Of a stretch of DNA of 31,644 nt, positions 11,386 through 21,701 are shown in pieces. The first letter of the stretch is position 1, and the number at the start of each line of letters is the position of its first letter. Origin of the DNA: Phaeoceros laevis (taxonomy: Eukaryota; Anthocerotophyta; Anthocerotopsida; Notothyladales); contig JBNGIQ010009464.1 of NCBI GenBank assembly GCA_049999765.1, positions 1-31,644 on the forward strand. The letters run 5' to 3'. Below the pieces are notes generated by a model, which made no database searches, was not told where the DNA came from, and worked only from the letters and a program-made list of their open reading frames with translations. A program made the position numbers and the translations under genes.

Positions 11386-11819
11386 TTAACCCTTCATCGT
11401 GGGGCAGTAAAGATATTGGGCGATTTGGACTTTGAAGTGACATATCTTATGTATTTCTCCTCCATTTTTGCTGAGCCTCGTGTCAGAATGTGCCCCTTGA
11501 TTCCCTCTTTCCAATCATAGCACATGTGGATGGAACAAGATTAGTTATCGTGATCAAAATGCTGCTAGAAGATGCGGAAATTGAGGTATTGACCTCCTGC
11601 AGCTCGGTGCTGCTGAGGCCGTGCCCCGCGACACGAAGCAGCGACGCCAAGCCAACCGCCCTGGAGTAACTAGGAAACCAAGGTAGCCAATTGACCAGCC
11701 TCCACCCCTCCACCGGTCACCGATTGACGAGCAGGTCAGGCCCCGGTAAAATTGCACGGCAATGACCTGAAGTGGACTACGTTTTTGGGCTCCCGTGTTC
11801 GCCCACGACAAAGGGTTAA
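11386..11819. mobile_element. Non-autonomous TIR element with TTAA flanks (piggyBac-like)
   Basis: The ends are inverted: TTAACCCTTCATCGTGGG on the left, and CCCACGACAAAGGGTTAA on the right, whose reverse complement is TTAACCCTTTGTCGTGGG. That is 16 of 18 identical positions. The core of about 426 bp is bounded by TTAA on both sides. Copy B of the segmental duplication has a matching empty site (gaggaagtttttatgcttgtcagc near 21217-21240), which supports insertion into copy A. TTAA target duplication with CCC termini is the piggyBac-superfamily signature. No transposase is encoded. Confidence 0.65.
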
Positions 11820-12177
11820 TTGTCAGCACCCCAAGTTGTCAGCACCCCGAAGTTGAAATTATGAGAAATTTATTGAGAACCTAAACGAGGAAACCCACTT
11901 TCACACGAGCGCAACTCTTGGAAGTATGACGCACCTCTTTCGGTTGCACATCCTCGATGATCATTTTTCTGCCATGCTTGGTGCTGTTTGCCCTTCCATG
12001 TTGTTCAGGCAGGCCAGACTTTTACAGCCTCTCAACGCATGTTGTTGCAGTTCTTGGGCGTGTTACCGACTGGAATAGGTCATCATACATGACAATGGCA
12101 ACCAAATGGTTCTCACTGCTTTCAAGCATCCTTGCGGTGCTCTCAAGCAATCGTCGCTGTTTTCCTCTCCATTGTGT

Positions 12178-12850
12178 CTGGTGCAGCCAGGTTTATGAAG
12201 ACCTGTGTCGCATCCTTCAACATCCCATGCGACCATACATGCCAATAATATGGTTAGCTTAAAACGTGTTGGACTGATGCCCAGATTTGCAGGTCATAGC
12301 ATGTACACGCCTGCCAAGAACGATATTATTCTGTGCAATGCATCTCTTGAGAACACTATACAGGAGACCCTGCGTGCAAGTTCCAATTCCCCACATTTTG
12401 CATACATGTCCACCAGGCAGGTCCAAACAAAACAGTTGTGCTGCGTGCCACTATCCAACACATCAGCGTGCACCTGCCTGCCAGTTTCCACATCTTCCGC
12501 TGTTGTACAAGCTTGCAGGGCAGCGAGACAAAAATGTAACCATTGGGTTCCAAACTTGATCAACGAATCTTATGGTACAGCTGAATAACCTCACTAGGTT
12601 CCCGTGTGCAGCCTGTGAGATAGGGGAAAACCACATGAGGACTGATGGTGAAGCCACCCTTGTGAACACCTGCATTTCATCCTGTAACCGGCCATGACAT
12701 GCATACATGCGCAAGAGATGGTTGCCCAAAAAATGCATTCGATTCGCACCTAAGTTTGACAGTTAGATCATCAAGTCGATGCCCCAAGACCAGATTTTTT
12801 TCAGCCCCGGATCTCTGGAGCAGAAAGGTGGAAGACACACGAGCTTCTGT
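12178..12850 (-). pseudogene. Chimeric PPR pseudogene
   Basis: Read on the minus strand, the first part has PPR pieces in broken frames: NLVLGHRLDDLTVKL near 12790, GNHLLRMYACHGRLQDEMQVF near 12725, then LAALQACTTAEDVETGRQVHADVL and FVWTCLVDMYAKCGELELARRV down to about 12370. At that point, mid-repeat, it switches to a stretch of about 190 bp (12365-12178) that is about 93% identical by eye to the start of the PPR-5 repeat tract (24908-25102). That second part would encode the beginning of a PPR tract, so the order of modules is wrong for one gene. A frame break lies near 12727. The copy stops near 12178, directly against segmental copy A. Confidence 0.75.
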
Positions 12851-13052
12851 CTCGCCAAGACTGTGAAAGCGTCAACTGCTCGGCTTTAGCTGCCCACTCT
12901 CACAAAGTTGTTCGATTACAGTACAAACCGGTTGCATCTGCACCTGATAGAACGGTCGTAAAACAATTGGACTGTGGCACCCCACCCTAGTTTGTAAGGT
13001 AAGACGGGCCTGGATCCGGAAAATCTCCCCCGGAACTTCCGGTGAGGCAGCA

Positions 13053-13982
13053 ATGGTGGAATGTAAGGTAGGAGCACGGATAATGGCGCCAGCGGGATTT
13101 CTGATGTACCACAATGTTGCATCGTTGCGGAGCGTGAAGAAGGTGCACCATCTGCGGCTCATGGTGATGCCAATCTTCATTTCGGCAGCATTGCTCACCT
13201 GGCTGATGTTCCTGGCCTCCTTCAAGCTTTCTGCTTTGGGACTCTCCTTGACAGGGCACAGTCTCCGGCTCCTTCTCCCTGCAGGCAGTGGCGGTGAGGC
13301 CGATGGTAACCCTAGAATCCCCCGGGAGCTGGCCATGGCGCTGCTGCATTTCGCCACCACTTCCGAGGTTCCGCAGCAGAGCAAGGAGGAGATAGGCGAG
13401 GTCCTGAGCGCGCTGCTGGCGCGGGCTCCCTGCAATTTCCTGGTCTATGGGATGTGGCACGACAGCCTCATGTGGGCATCCTTCAACCACGGCGGGAGGA
13501 CGGTGTTCCTGGATGAGAGCCAAGACTGGATCGACCGGCACCCGCTCCTGGAGAGCTACAAGGTGGATTACAGCACTAGGCTGGGGGAGGCGGACCTCCT
13601 GCTGGAGGCCGCAAGGGACAGCCGCACAGGGGAATGCCGGCCGCACCAGCCCCTCCAGAGCTCCTCCTGCCCGCTAGCTCTCTCCAGGCACCTGCCTCAG
13701 GAGCTGCTGGCCCTGCAATGGGACCTCATCCTCATTGACGGGCCTCGCAGCTACAAGAACGCCTCCTTTCCGGGGCGGATGAGCCCCATTTTCACCTCTT
13801 CGGTCATGGCCCGCACCCGGACGGCTCCCGGCCATGTCGACGTTTTCCTCCACGACGTCTCTCGCCCCACCGAGAACCAGTACGCGCAGGAATTTCTGTG
13901 CTTGAGCAATGTGGTGAACAAGGTGGGGGATCTGTGGCATTTTCAAATTTGGCCCAGCATATCCACGCGCTTTTGCAGTTGA
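13053..13982 (+). CDS. IRX15: DUF579 protein, IRX15/IRX15-like type (xylan biosynthesis)
   Basis: This single-exon gene encodes 309 residues; an ATG ten codons in (13083) is an alternative start. A short basic cytosolic tail is followed by one hydrophobic segment (about 37-57), the type II Golgi anchor expected for the family. The DUF579 domain fills about 95-305. Visible motifs are NFLVYGMWHDSLMW, NHGGRTVFLDE, ECRP, WDLILIDGP, PGRMSPIFTSSVMAR, VFLHDVSRPTE, EFLC and VGDLWHF. DUF579 includes glucuronoxylan 4-O-methyltransferases (GXM) and IRX15/IRX15-L, which affect xylan chain length. NHGGRTVF, ECRP and IDGPR fit the IRX15 clade better, while HDSLMW and the LWHF ending resemble GXM, so the exact subgroup is not certain. 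Flanking genes are unrelated, and nothing suggests decay. Confidence 0.85.
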   Translation: MVECKVGARIMAPAGFLMYHNVASLRSVKKVHHLRLMVMPIFISAALLTWLMFLASFKLSALGLSLTGHSLRLLLPAGSGGEADGNPRIPRELAMALLHFATTSEVPQQSKEEIGEVLSALLARAPCNFLVYGMWHDSLMWASFNHGGRTVFLDESQDWIDRHPLLESYKVDYSTRLGEADLLLEAARDSRTGECRPHQPLQSSSCPLALSRHLPQELLALQWDLILIDGPRSYKNASFPGRMSPIFTSSVMARTRTAPGHVDVFLHDVSRPTENQYAQEFLCLSNVVNKVGDLWHFQIWPSISTRFCS

Positions 13983-13997
13983 GCTTGCTTCGCTTGT

Positions 13998-14059
13998 GAT
14001 TCTATTCTTTGTGAGCAGCTAGTTGAGAGATTCCATTCTTTGTGAGCAGCTAGCTGGGA
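13998..14059. repeat. Tandem duplication, two copies of 31 bp
   Basis: The unit gattctattctttgtgagca recurs at 14029 with small changes. It lies just after the IRX15-like stop codon, probably in the 3' untranslated region. Confidence 0.85.
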
Positions 14060-14257
14060 GCCTTGAATGACTTCAGCTCCGGCCTCAATTGTGGTTGCTT
14101 TTTATTGCGGATGACGGTGCAATTCCAGCGCTATCTTTGTGCCTGTTTTGTAGAGTGGCAACTCTGCATTCTTCTTCCACATTCTTTTGGGTGAGATTAG
14201 CATGAGGCTCTCATAATCTCATTTTTGACCACCCATCTTATAATCGACCACCCACCT

Positions 14258-15765
14258 TATCGGTATGTGTGCTTCGCATGGGAGGTTGGAGGAAGCAGCG
14301 AGAGATTTTGGCAAAGTCTATACGCCGAGCGTCTACAACTGGGCTACCATTATCTTCGCCTATGATAAACATGGACAGGCTGCTCAGGCCTTGAGCTTGT
14401 ACAGAAAGATGCGAGAGTTAGTCGTCGAGCCCGATAACCGTATCTATTCAGCAGTTCTTAAAGCTTGAGCAGTAGCAGGAGATCTAGTTGCTATTCAGCA
14501 GTTCTTAAAGCTTGAGCAGTAGCAGGAGATCTAGTTGCCGAAGATTGTCAAAAGAGGTCTGCTGGGTGATGTAGTGGTGGGCACCTGCCTGGTGCACATG
14601 TATGCAAAATGTGGTGAACTGAAAGATGCACGCCAGGTTTTCGACAGCATGGACACAAAGGATGTGGTGACATGGACGGCGCTGATCGCTGGGTATGCAC
14701 AGCAAGGACTCGGCCAAGAGGCGCTTGTTGTGTATGGACAAATGGAGGAGGCGGGCCTCATTTTGGCTGACCATGTTACTTTTGCTTGCCTTCTGAAGGC
14801 CTGTGCAAGCACTGGTGCTATACAGAAGGGCAGGGAGCTGCACTCAAAGATTGTCAAAAGAGGTCTGCTGGATGATGTAGAGGTGGGCAACTGCCTGGTG
14901 GACATGTATGCAAAATGTGGTGAGCTGGAAAATGCACGCCAGGTTTTTGACCGCATGGACACGAAGGATGTGGTGACATGGAATGCCCTGCTAGCTGGGT
15001 ATGCAAAAGGTGGCGAGCTGGAAGATGCGCGCCAGGTTTTTGACAGCATGGACACAAAGAATGTGGTGAGTCAGACATGGAACTAGAATGAGATCATGCA
15101 GCAACCTTACAGAATTACGAGGACATGCGGGTGTGAAGCCAAACAAAATCACATTTCTTGCACTTCTCTCGACCTGCAGTCATGCAGGTTTAGTACACAG
15201 AGGCACCGAGTACTTTCAGTCTATGGTCAAAGACCATGGCATAACTCCAGAGATTGAGCATTATATTACCATGGTAGACTTGCTTGGACGAGCCGGATAC
15301 TTCACAAGATTAAGCGAGTTGATACTGACCATGACAGTGCAACCTTCTCTAGCTATTTGGCTGTGCTTGTTAGGTGCCTGCCGAATGCATGGGAGAGTAG
15401 TAATGGGCAGACAAGCTTTTGATCGTGCCATTGGTCTACAACCACAACACTCCGCCGCATATGTGCTCATGTGGAACATTTATGCGGATGTCTCAAACTG
15501 GGAATGTGCAAAGGAGGTGCATGAGATGAGATTGCAAGCGGGTGCATAGAAAAGCCTGGTCAGTGCTGGATCGAGCTTAAGAGGAAATTACACACTTTCG
15601 TGGTGAGTAGCTTGGAGAACCAAGAAAAAGACAAATTGACTGACCTCTTAGTAAAGATAAGCTTACATCAAGCAGAGGAGGAGATCCATGTTCCGCAGGA
15701 GCAGTGTTCACAAGTGTGGGAACAGAGCATTTGGCGTTCTCGGGACATGTCCGACGACGTGGTTA
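14258..15765 (+). pseudogene. PPR pseudogene of the PG (C-to-U) type
   Basis: The relic begins abruptly within an S motif (MCASHGRLEEAARDF) with no N-terminus. It reads to YSAVLKA and then TGA at 14466, where the family has Cys. A 47-bp tandem duplication follows. The frame resumes at about 14538 with two nearly identical modules (KIVKRGLL...MYAKCGEL) and a third partial one, then stops at 15084. It resumes at 15088 with terminal PPR and E motifs (VKPNKITFLALLSTCSHAGLV, HYITMVDLLGRAGY) to a TAG at 15547. One frame shift later the PG box reads IEKPGQCWIEL, followed by KLHTFVV and a tail without the HxE and CxxCH deaminase motifs. The PG box is the canonical type, unlike the four intact genes. 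Multiple stops make function unlikely. Confidence 0.85.
14444..14537. repeat. Exact 47-bp tandem duplication inside the PPR pseudogene
   Basis: The unit begins ctattcagcagttcttaaag and repeats at 14491 with no visible difference. Its length is not a multiple of three, so it also shifts the frame. Perfect identity suggests it is recent and arose after the TGA, which is in both copies. Confidence 0.95.
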
Positions 15766-16080
15766 TGTGACAAAGGCGTCGAAGGTGCAAGCTGCATTCG
15801 GTAACCCAAAGCTTGTCTCCATTTCTATTATATCGGAAATGCTGCTAATTAAAATCTCAACGCGTCTGTGCCACCCCACCCTAGTTTATCATTAGGCGTA
15901 TGCTCTGTGCAGCCGTGAGGCTTGGGGCTCTTAAATGGTTAAACAATAAACACACACACACTTTCGTCGTCCGTAGGGGTGTCCCACGTCATACCCTGTA
16001 TCGACTTTGCGGGTGCGTGGGGTGATTGTGCCTCATTAGTCTCTTTGAATTTGGCGAGGATAGCTCAGCGGGTTGCAGCC

Positions 16081-19000
16081 ATGGCGGCTGCGAGCATTAC
16101 CATCAATGTTATGCTGGCTATACACGCAAAGCGGACGACGGCGGTGGACATGTACAAGCCGCTGCGTCAATACATCGTGATGCACTATTCGGAGAGGGAG
16201 GCGCAAGACCTGGAGGATGACTTGCAGCTGGTACAACAGATGCGATCGGAGGTGGAGAAGGCAGGCGACAGCCTTGATTCCCGCAGGGATCTGCTGCAGC
16301 GCTACTTTCGCGCCCTTTCGGTGATGGAATCGCGATTTCCCATCTCCAACGAGCGGGAGCACGTCAACAGCCTGTCTTTCTCCTGGTATGATGCCTTTAA
16401 GCAGGGCCGTAAGGCATCCCAGCAAAACATTCATTTCGAGAAAGCTGCAATTGCCTTCAATCTTGGAGCTGTCCAGTCCCAGCTCGCGCTCTCAGCAGAC
16501 CGCACTACAGCCGCCGGCCTCAAGCAGGCCTGCAACTGCTTCCAGGCGGCTGCCGGGGCGTTTGCTCTTTTGCGGGATCACATCTCTATGAAGGCCTCCG
16601 GAGCGTCCAGTACTCTGGACATCTCCGTGGAGTGCGCTGGGATGCTGGAGCGGCTGATGCTGGCGCAGGCCCAGGAGTGCTTCTTCGAGAAGGTGTTGGC
16701 TGACAGCAAGCCAGCCTTGCTCTGCTCCAAGGTGGCTAAGCATGTTGGACTCTACTATGAAGAGGCACATGCTGCACTTGTGCTTCCTCCGCTCAACCAG
16801 CACTTCGATCGTACCTGGATCTCGCATGTGCAGCTCAAGGCCGCGCAATTTCAGGCCGAGGCGTGCTACCGGGCTGCCCTTGACCTTCACGACAAGGACA
16901 ACATTGCGGAGGAGATTGGGCGTCTGAAGGCAGCCAGTGCCCTGCTTGCAGACGCTCGTCGGTCTGCTAAGGGAGTTGTGAATCCTTTGCTGGATGCTGT
17001 CACCAAGCTGGAAGGGAATGTGAATCGCAAGCTGGAGGTTGCCATCAAGGAGAATGATAGGGTTTACCTCATGAGGGTTCCGAACCCGGACTCGTTGCCA
17101 CCCCTGCCGGCTGCATCCTTGGTGAAATCCACGTCCTTGGGCGATGTCTTGGATGGCAGCAAAGAAGAAATGTTTGCGTCACTGGTGCCTGACAGCAGCG
17201 CCAAAGCACTATCCAAGTATACTGAGATGGTGGATGATATTATTAGGTCACAGGCGGAGAAATTGCAGCAGGAGAGTGACATCACTAGAGTGAAGCTGCG
17301 GGAGATGGATTTACCGGACTCTTTGATAGCTTTAGAAGGCACTGCAGGCCTCCCAGATCAATTGAACGACGATGTGGAGGCAGTACAGATTGATGGCTGC
17401 CCAGCAGGACTTGAGACGGAGATGAAGCAGTTGAGGGACTTGCGGCGGGTCAATGAGGAGCTCCTGGCTCAGACCCATGAGCTCCTGGAGAAAGAGTCCA
17501 GGGAGGATGCTCAGTTTCGTTCGCAATTTGGAATCAGGTGGAGCAGGCCACAGTCAAGCACGTTGACCAAGAATCTGCTGGACAGAGCAAATGGCTTCAC
17601 CGCAAACCTGAAGCAGGCTGGGGACAGTGATGCAAAAATTGAGAGGAGCATAAGAGACAACTACCCAGTCATGGCCATTCTTGATACGAGGCCGGTAAGG
17701 TCTCACTGTCTTTTCATGTAGCACCTAGGATTCTTTTTGCTTTCTGTTGAAGGGTTCATCCCTCCATGGTAAATGCAGATAGAAGCAGCATTGCCCACCC
17801 TCGGCATTCCTATCATGTCTCTCAATGGTGACGAGGACTCGATAGTTGGTTCTTTACGCCAGAAGCTGGTACGACAACCTCTTCATTCTTGCTTTATTGT
17901 CTGATTTCAGTGGATGCCACTGCGATGTGTCTGTGTTCTTATGTTTCTTTGTGCAACTGCGTTCAGGGACAATTAGAAATGCTTGGGTCTCAGCGTGCAG
18001 GAATAGAGGATATGCTAAAGGAGATGAAGAGAAAGGTACCTATGCTGGTCATTTCTGCTCGAGTAACAATGGCTGCAGATAGTGACATTACTCTGTATGT
18101 GGGCAGGACAACATTCTCCCTAAGCTAATGACGACCTTGGGATCTTATGAAGACCTCTTCAAAAAAGAACTTGCGAAGTACGACACTATCCGCTTGGAAG
18201 TTACCAAGAATGTAGAGGCCCAAGAACAACTTCTTGAGGAGATTAAGGTGTGCTTTGTGACTAATCGCTCGTTTTCGCTCACCCTTCATCAGAGTTGTAT
18301 TACTGCTTCAATTGCCATTCAATGTCCAGGACGGCAATTTGCTGACTTTTAAAACATCCATTACAGGCTACGAATCATGCCTTTTCAGCAACTTTTAATG
18401 TGGATGAGTACAAAGGTACATGAGTACAAAGACTGGCTTTTTGAGAGTTCACATCCTTCTTCTCTGAAACCAAATGCAGCGTGGCCTATTTCAACCTTTG
18501 ACATGTTACTTGCAGCATCCAGAGACAAGGTTTACAAACAAATCAGGAGCGCAGTGGCGAAGTATCGCGAGATAAGAGACAACATAAATGAGGGTCTGAA
18601 GTTCTATGTAACCCTGCAGGTCGATATCGTGTGGGCCTTCGTTGGCTCCTGGTCCTGTCTTCTTTTTCGAAGGTTCAGTCTCTTTCCTGCAAATGACACA
18701 TGTGTATTTCCTTTATCCAGGACGCCATCACGAACTTGAGGCAGCAATGTAGTGACTTTGTGATGACCCGGAGCATACAGGCTCGTGAAATGGTAGATGA
18801 TCTGCAGCAGCAAGTAGCGGGGCTCAAGCTTAGCAACCATGAAGCCAGCAGTGCACCCGGCAGGGTGTATCCGGCAGTAGGGCAGCCTCCTCAAAGACCA
18901 GCTCCAAGCGTCCCTCAGCAGCCTGCTCAACAGAATCCTCCTTACTACCACCAGAACCAGCAGACAGCCAACTCCAACTCGTCAGGGTCTCCCTTGGAGC

Positions 19001-19344
19001 AGCCTTACCAGTACCCAGGTAGTTACCCTCCTCAAAAGCCTCAACACCAGCAGGAGCAACATCAGCATCCGCAGCAGCAGCCCAGCCCTTACTACCCTCC
19101 ACAGGGGGGATCGGGGGTGGGGTCTTCTCCTTCTACACCACCCCCTTACTACAACCCTCATCATCATAATTATAGTCAGCCTCCTTACCCCGGTTGGCAA
19201 GGACCTTACTACAATACCCCAAATCCTCCTCCCTACTACTCTGGGCAGCCGGGCCCCCCTCTACCGTTAGGCTATTACAACAGCTCCGGGGGTGCACCGT
19301 CAGGGGGAGCACCGTCGGGAGGGGCCTACGTCAAGCATCAATAG
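16081..19344 (+). CDS. ALIX: ALIX, BRO1-domain ESCRT-associated protein (7 coding exons)
   Basis: Inferred exons are 16081-17694, 17779-17868, 17967-18035, 18107-18247, 18367-18415, 18516-18619 and 18721-19344. All introns are GT-AG and 71-119 nt. The joined protein has 896 residues against about 846 in Arabidopsis ALIX, and its order of conserved blocks matches that protein throughout. Residues 1 to about 390 form the BRO1 domain (ITINVMLAIHAKRTT, SWYDAFKQG, FNLGAVQSQ). The coiled V domain follows (DSSAKALSKYTEMVDD, PAGLETEMKQL, FRSQFGIRWSRPQSSTLTKN) through FYVTLQDAITNLRQQCSDF. The last ~180 residues are Pro/Tyr/Gln-rich, as is usual for ALIX, and somewhat expanded. ALIX recruits ESCRT-III and the deubiquitinase AMSH3 for sorting membrane cargo to the vacuole. 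An upstream in-frame ATG (15979) precedes 16081, but family homology begins at 16081. Confidence 0.95.
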
Positions 19345-19516
19345 GAGGGCCTCACAACAGCATTAATTTCGATGCAGTTAAGAAGGGTGCTAGGCTATCT
19401 TAGCTAGGTGCGGACAAGAATAGAAAAGCATTGCGTGTACTCGTTCTCGGTGGGCCAAAAAGTCGTGGAGGATAAAGTTGACATTGCCGGGAGCAGTTCG
19501 CCATGACCGAAGAGGT

Positions 19517-21560
19517 GGCAATGCTTGGCATGCATTGTGTGCACAATGAGGAAATTCAGAGGATGAGCTGAACCACCTGCAAGAGATTTAGTTAAAGTGG
19601 AGAGAGGTTTGCACCAAGGACTTCAAAAGTTCCTTGTATTGCTATGCATGATTGTTTACACTGGTTTGCTGATGGAACTTATTCACTTCTTTCGTTCATT
19701 CTTGTGTGCCTCGTCGCAGGGATAGCAGTTCAAACAAAAGCAGTGTGAAGCTAATCTGATTGTATGCACTGCTGCGAATATTTTTTGCGAACTCGACAAC
19801 CACGAGAGTGTCCGGCAGATAAAGAAGAACGTTGCCTGGACGAGGTCTGGTGGCACTCTAGGTAATGGGATGTTTATGGAAGCGGTTTCATTGTTTAACA
19901 AGAAGGTATCACTTCAGGGAGTTTTTTTATTTGTAAACGACAGTTGATGGGTGGTTTGCTCAGCGGCAATGGTGGACAACCGTCGAAGACTAGCTGAGCG
20001 GATGCCTTGGTAAAATGGTGATGACGAATAGATCGCAGGTGGGGCCATAACAAACGCACTGCGGCTGACCCCTCAATGAAGGGCAAAAGGCTTGGAGATA
20101 TACTTCCCTACCTCTGAATACATGTGTTCATAAAATCTAGGAAGCATTCATTTGAAGCTTCCAAATCAATGAAAGACAATCCGGAACTGGGGCAATAATC
20201 CTACTATTAGGCCTTCGTATCTGAATCAGCTCTGGCAAATTAATCGCAGTTACTTCTATGACGCCAGCTCCATGCTGGGAAGCCTTCTGGGCCTGGTCAA
20301 GGGATATCCTGAGTAGATAAGACTGGTTCTATAAATCAGCCACGCTCTTGCCTGCCACGAACTCGAGGATTTGGACAGTAACTCTCAGTAAGGCCTCAGA
20401 TGCGACAGTAAGATTTTCGACAAACTCCTGAGTCGTCGGCCGGCCACCATCAACAATGTCGGTAACAGCCTTCAACAAAATGTAAGGGACCTGTAACAAC
20501 GTGGCTGTGTAGGCAACAGCTGCCCCTTCCATATCCTTGATAACCGCGCCCTGCCCCTGGATGATGGCTTGATCATCCGGACTCATGTCCAATGAATTCC
20601 CAGTGGACAGCGCTCCCACCTTGAGCCCTAGAGACTTTACCAGATTCGGAGTGCCGGGAGGCACAATCAAGCCAACCCCATATTTCTGGAATCCCGGCAG
20701 CGGAATCCGCCTGTCATGGTTCCCAGCCTGAGTCGCAACAAATACATCACCAATCTCTGCGCCCAGCGCCCTGAATCCCCCCGCCGTCCCAGCGTTGATC
20801 AGTAAGTCTGGCTTCAGCGCCTGGACAGCTGCGTAGGCTAGCAGGGACGCGGGGACTGTCCCGACCTGGTCCACCTCGTGCGTGGGGTCCTCTCCTGGCA
20901 CCACGACATGTACAGCCACGCCACTGCTGTAGCCCGAGTAGATGTTCCAGGAAAACTTGGGAGGGAAGGGGGAGACCGCGGGCTCTTCCAGCCTCAACGC
21001 CTTAACCAGAGGCTCTGCTTCCGTCCGCATCGCAATCTGCACCAAAACGGTGGAGATGGGCCTGTCATCCAAACCCGCCGCCTGCTGCGTGGGCAGAGCT
21101 CCATCCAGTCCACCGGTCATGCTCCCTCACTTGAAGGACAGAGCAGCTAGCGGCCGGAATAAATCTCGGAGGGCGTTGGTTCATGCACCTGAAGTCTGCC
21201 CTCCCTGCGCATTGTGAGGAAGTTTTTATGCTTGTCAGCACCCCAAAGTTGGAATTATGATAAGTTCATCATTGAGAACCTATACAAGGAAACCCACTTT
21301 CACACGAGCGCAACGCACCTCTTTCGGTTGCACAGCCTCGATGATCATTTTTCTGCCATGCTTGGTGGTGTTTGCCCTTCCATGTTGTTCAGGCAGGCCA
21401 GACTTTTACAGCCTCTCAACGCATGTTGTTGCAGTTCTTGGGCGTGTTACCTACTGGAATAGGTCATCCTACATGAGAATGGCAACCAAATGGTTCTCCC
21501 TGCTTTCAAGCATCCCTGCGGAGCTCTCAAGCAATCTTCGCTGTTTTCCTCTCCATAACA
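19517..21560. repeat. Segmental duplication, copy B
   Basis: This is the partner of copy A (9826-12175), in the same orientation. It begins about 170 bp after the ALIX stop and runs to about 140 bp from the PPR-4 3' end. Differences from A are scattered substitutions and short indels. B contains the full nucleosidase gene (20329-21120) and lacks both the 590-bp block and the TIR element of A. Outside the nucleosidase gene I see no coding sequence in it; short ORFs shared with A are in non-corresponding frames. Confidence 0.85.
20329..21120 (-). CDS. MTN: 5'-Methylthioadenosine nucleosidase
   Basis: This uninterrupted 263-residue frame is close to the usual length of plant MTN proteins (about 254-267). 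The enzyme cleaves methylthioadenosine to adenine and methylthioribose in the cytosol. This feeds the Yang (methionine salvage) cycle used in ethylene, polyamine and nicotianamine metabolism. Seen motifs are AMRTEAEPL (catalytic-region E34/E36), the nucleoside-phosphorylase-fold LLINAGTAGGF (107-116), IGDVFVAT (123-130), the substrate loop KDMEGAAVAY with E198, and AVTDIVDG with the catalytic Asp D221. Arabidopsis MTN genes have several introns as I recall; none is needed here, so a retrocopy is possible. It lies in segmental copy B; copy A keeps only its first codons. Confidence 0.92.
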   Translation of the reverse strand: MTGGLDGALPTQQAAGLDDRPISTVLVQIAMRTEAEPLVKALRLEEPAVSPFPPKFSWNIYSGYSSGVAVHVVVPGEDPTHEVDQVGTVPASLLAYAAVQALKPDLLINAGTAGGFRALGAEIGDVFVATQAGNHDRRIPLPGFQKYGVGLIVPPGTPNLVKSLGLKVGALSTGNSLDMSPDDQAIIQGQGAVIKDMEGAAVAYTATLLQVPYILLKAVTDIVDGGRPTTQEFVENLTVASEALLRVTVQILEFVAGKSVADL

Positions 21561-21701
21561 TAGTGGGCACCAGCCTGGCAGTCTGATATCACGCTGGGTA
21601 CCTTTCGGTGACAATACAAAAACTGAACTCTCCTTTCCGCCCTGCTTCATCACTCGGTTAATCACCCTCGGCAATTTGTAGCACCTACGCATGCTCACCC
21701 C

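Larger units (their letters stand above)
9826..12175. repeat. Segmental duplication, copy A
   Basis: Much of this gene-poor stretch matches 19517-21560 in the same orientation. Matching blocks are about 9826-10512 with 19517-20210, 11105-11235 with 20211-20337, 11260-11385 with 21075-21225, and 11820-12175 with 21235-21560. Copy A has about 590 bp (10514-11105) missing from copy B, including two tandem copies of attggccagccagggaa (10551-10584). It also carries the inverted-repeat element at 11386-11819. It lacks the body of the nucleosidase gene that copy B retains. It starts about 70 bp after the PPR-2 stop. I see no intact gene in it. Confidence 0.85.

Noticed and set aside
12987-13646. 219-codon minus-strand ORF overlapping the IRX15-like gene
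   Set aside because: The plus strand carries all DUF579 motifs; the antisense frame is open only because of GC-rich composition.
15940-15965. Short acacac tract before ALIX
   Set aside because: A brief dinucleotide microsatellite of about seven units; nothing beyond that.
17695-18720. Stops after the first long ALIX frame, suggesting a truncated pseudogene
   Set aside because: They lie in six short GT-AG introns; joining the exons gives a complete protein in frame with all family blocks.
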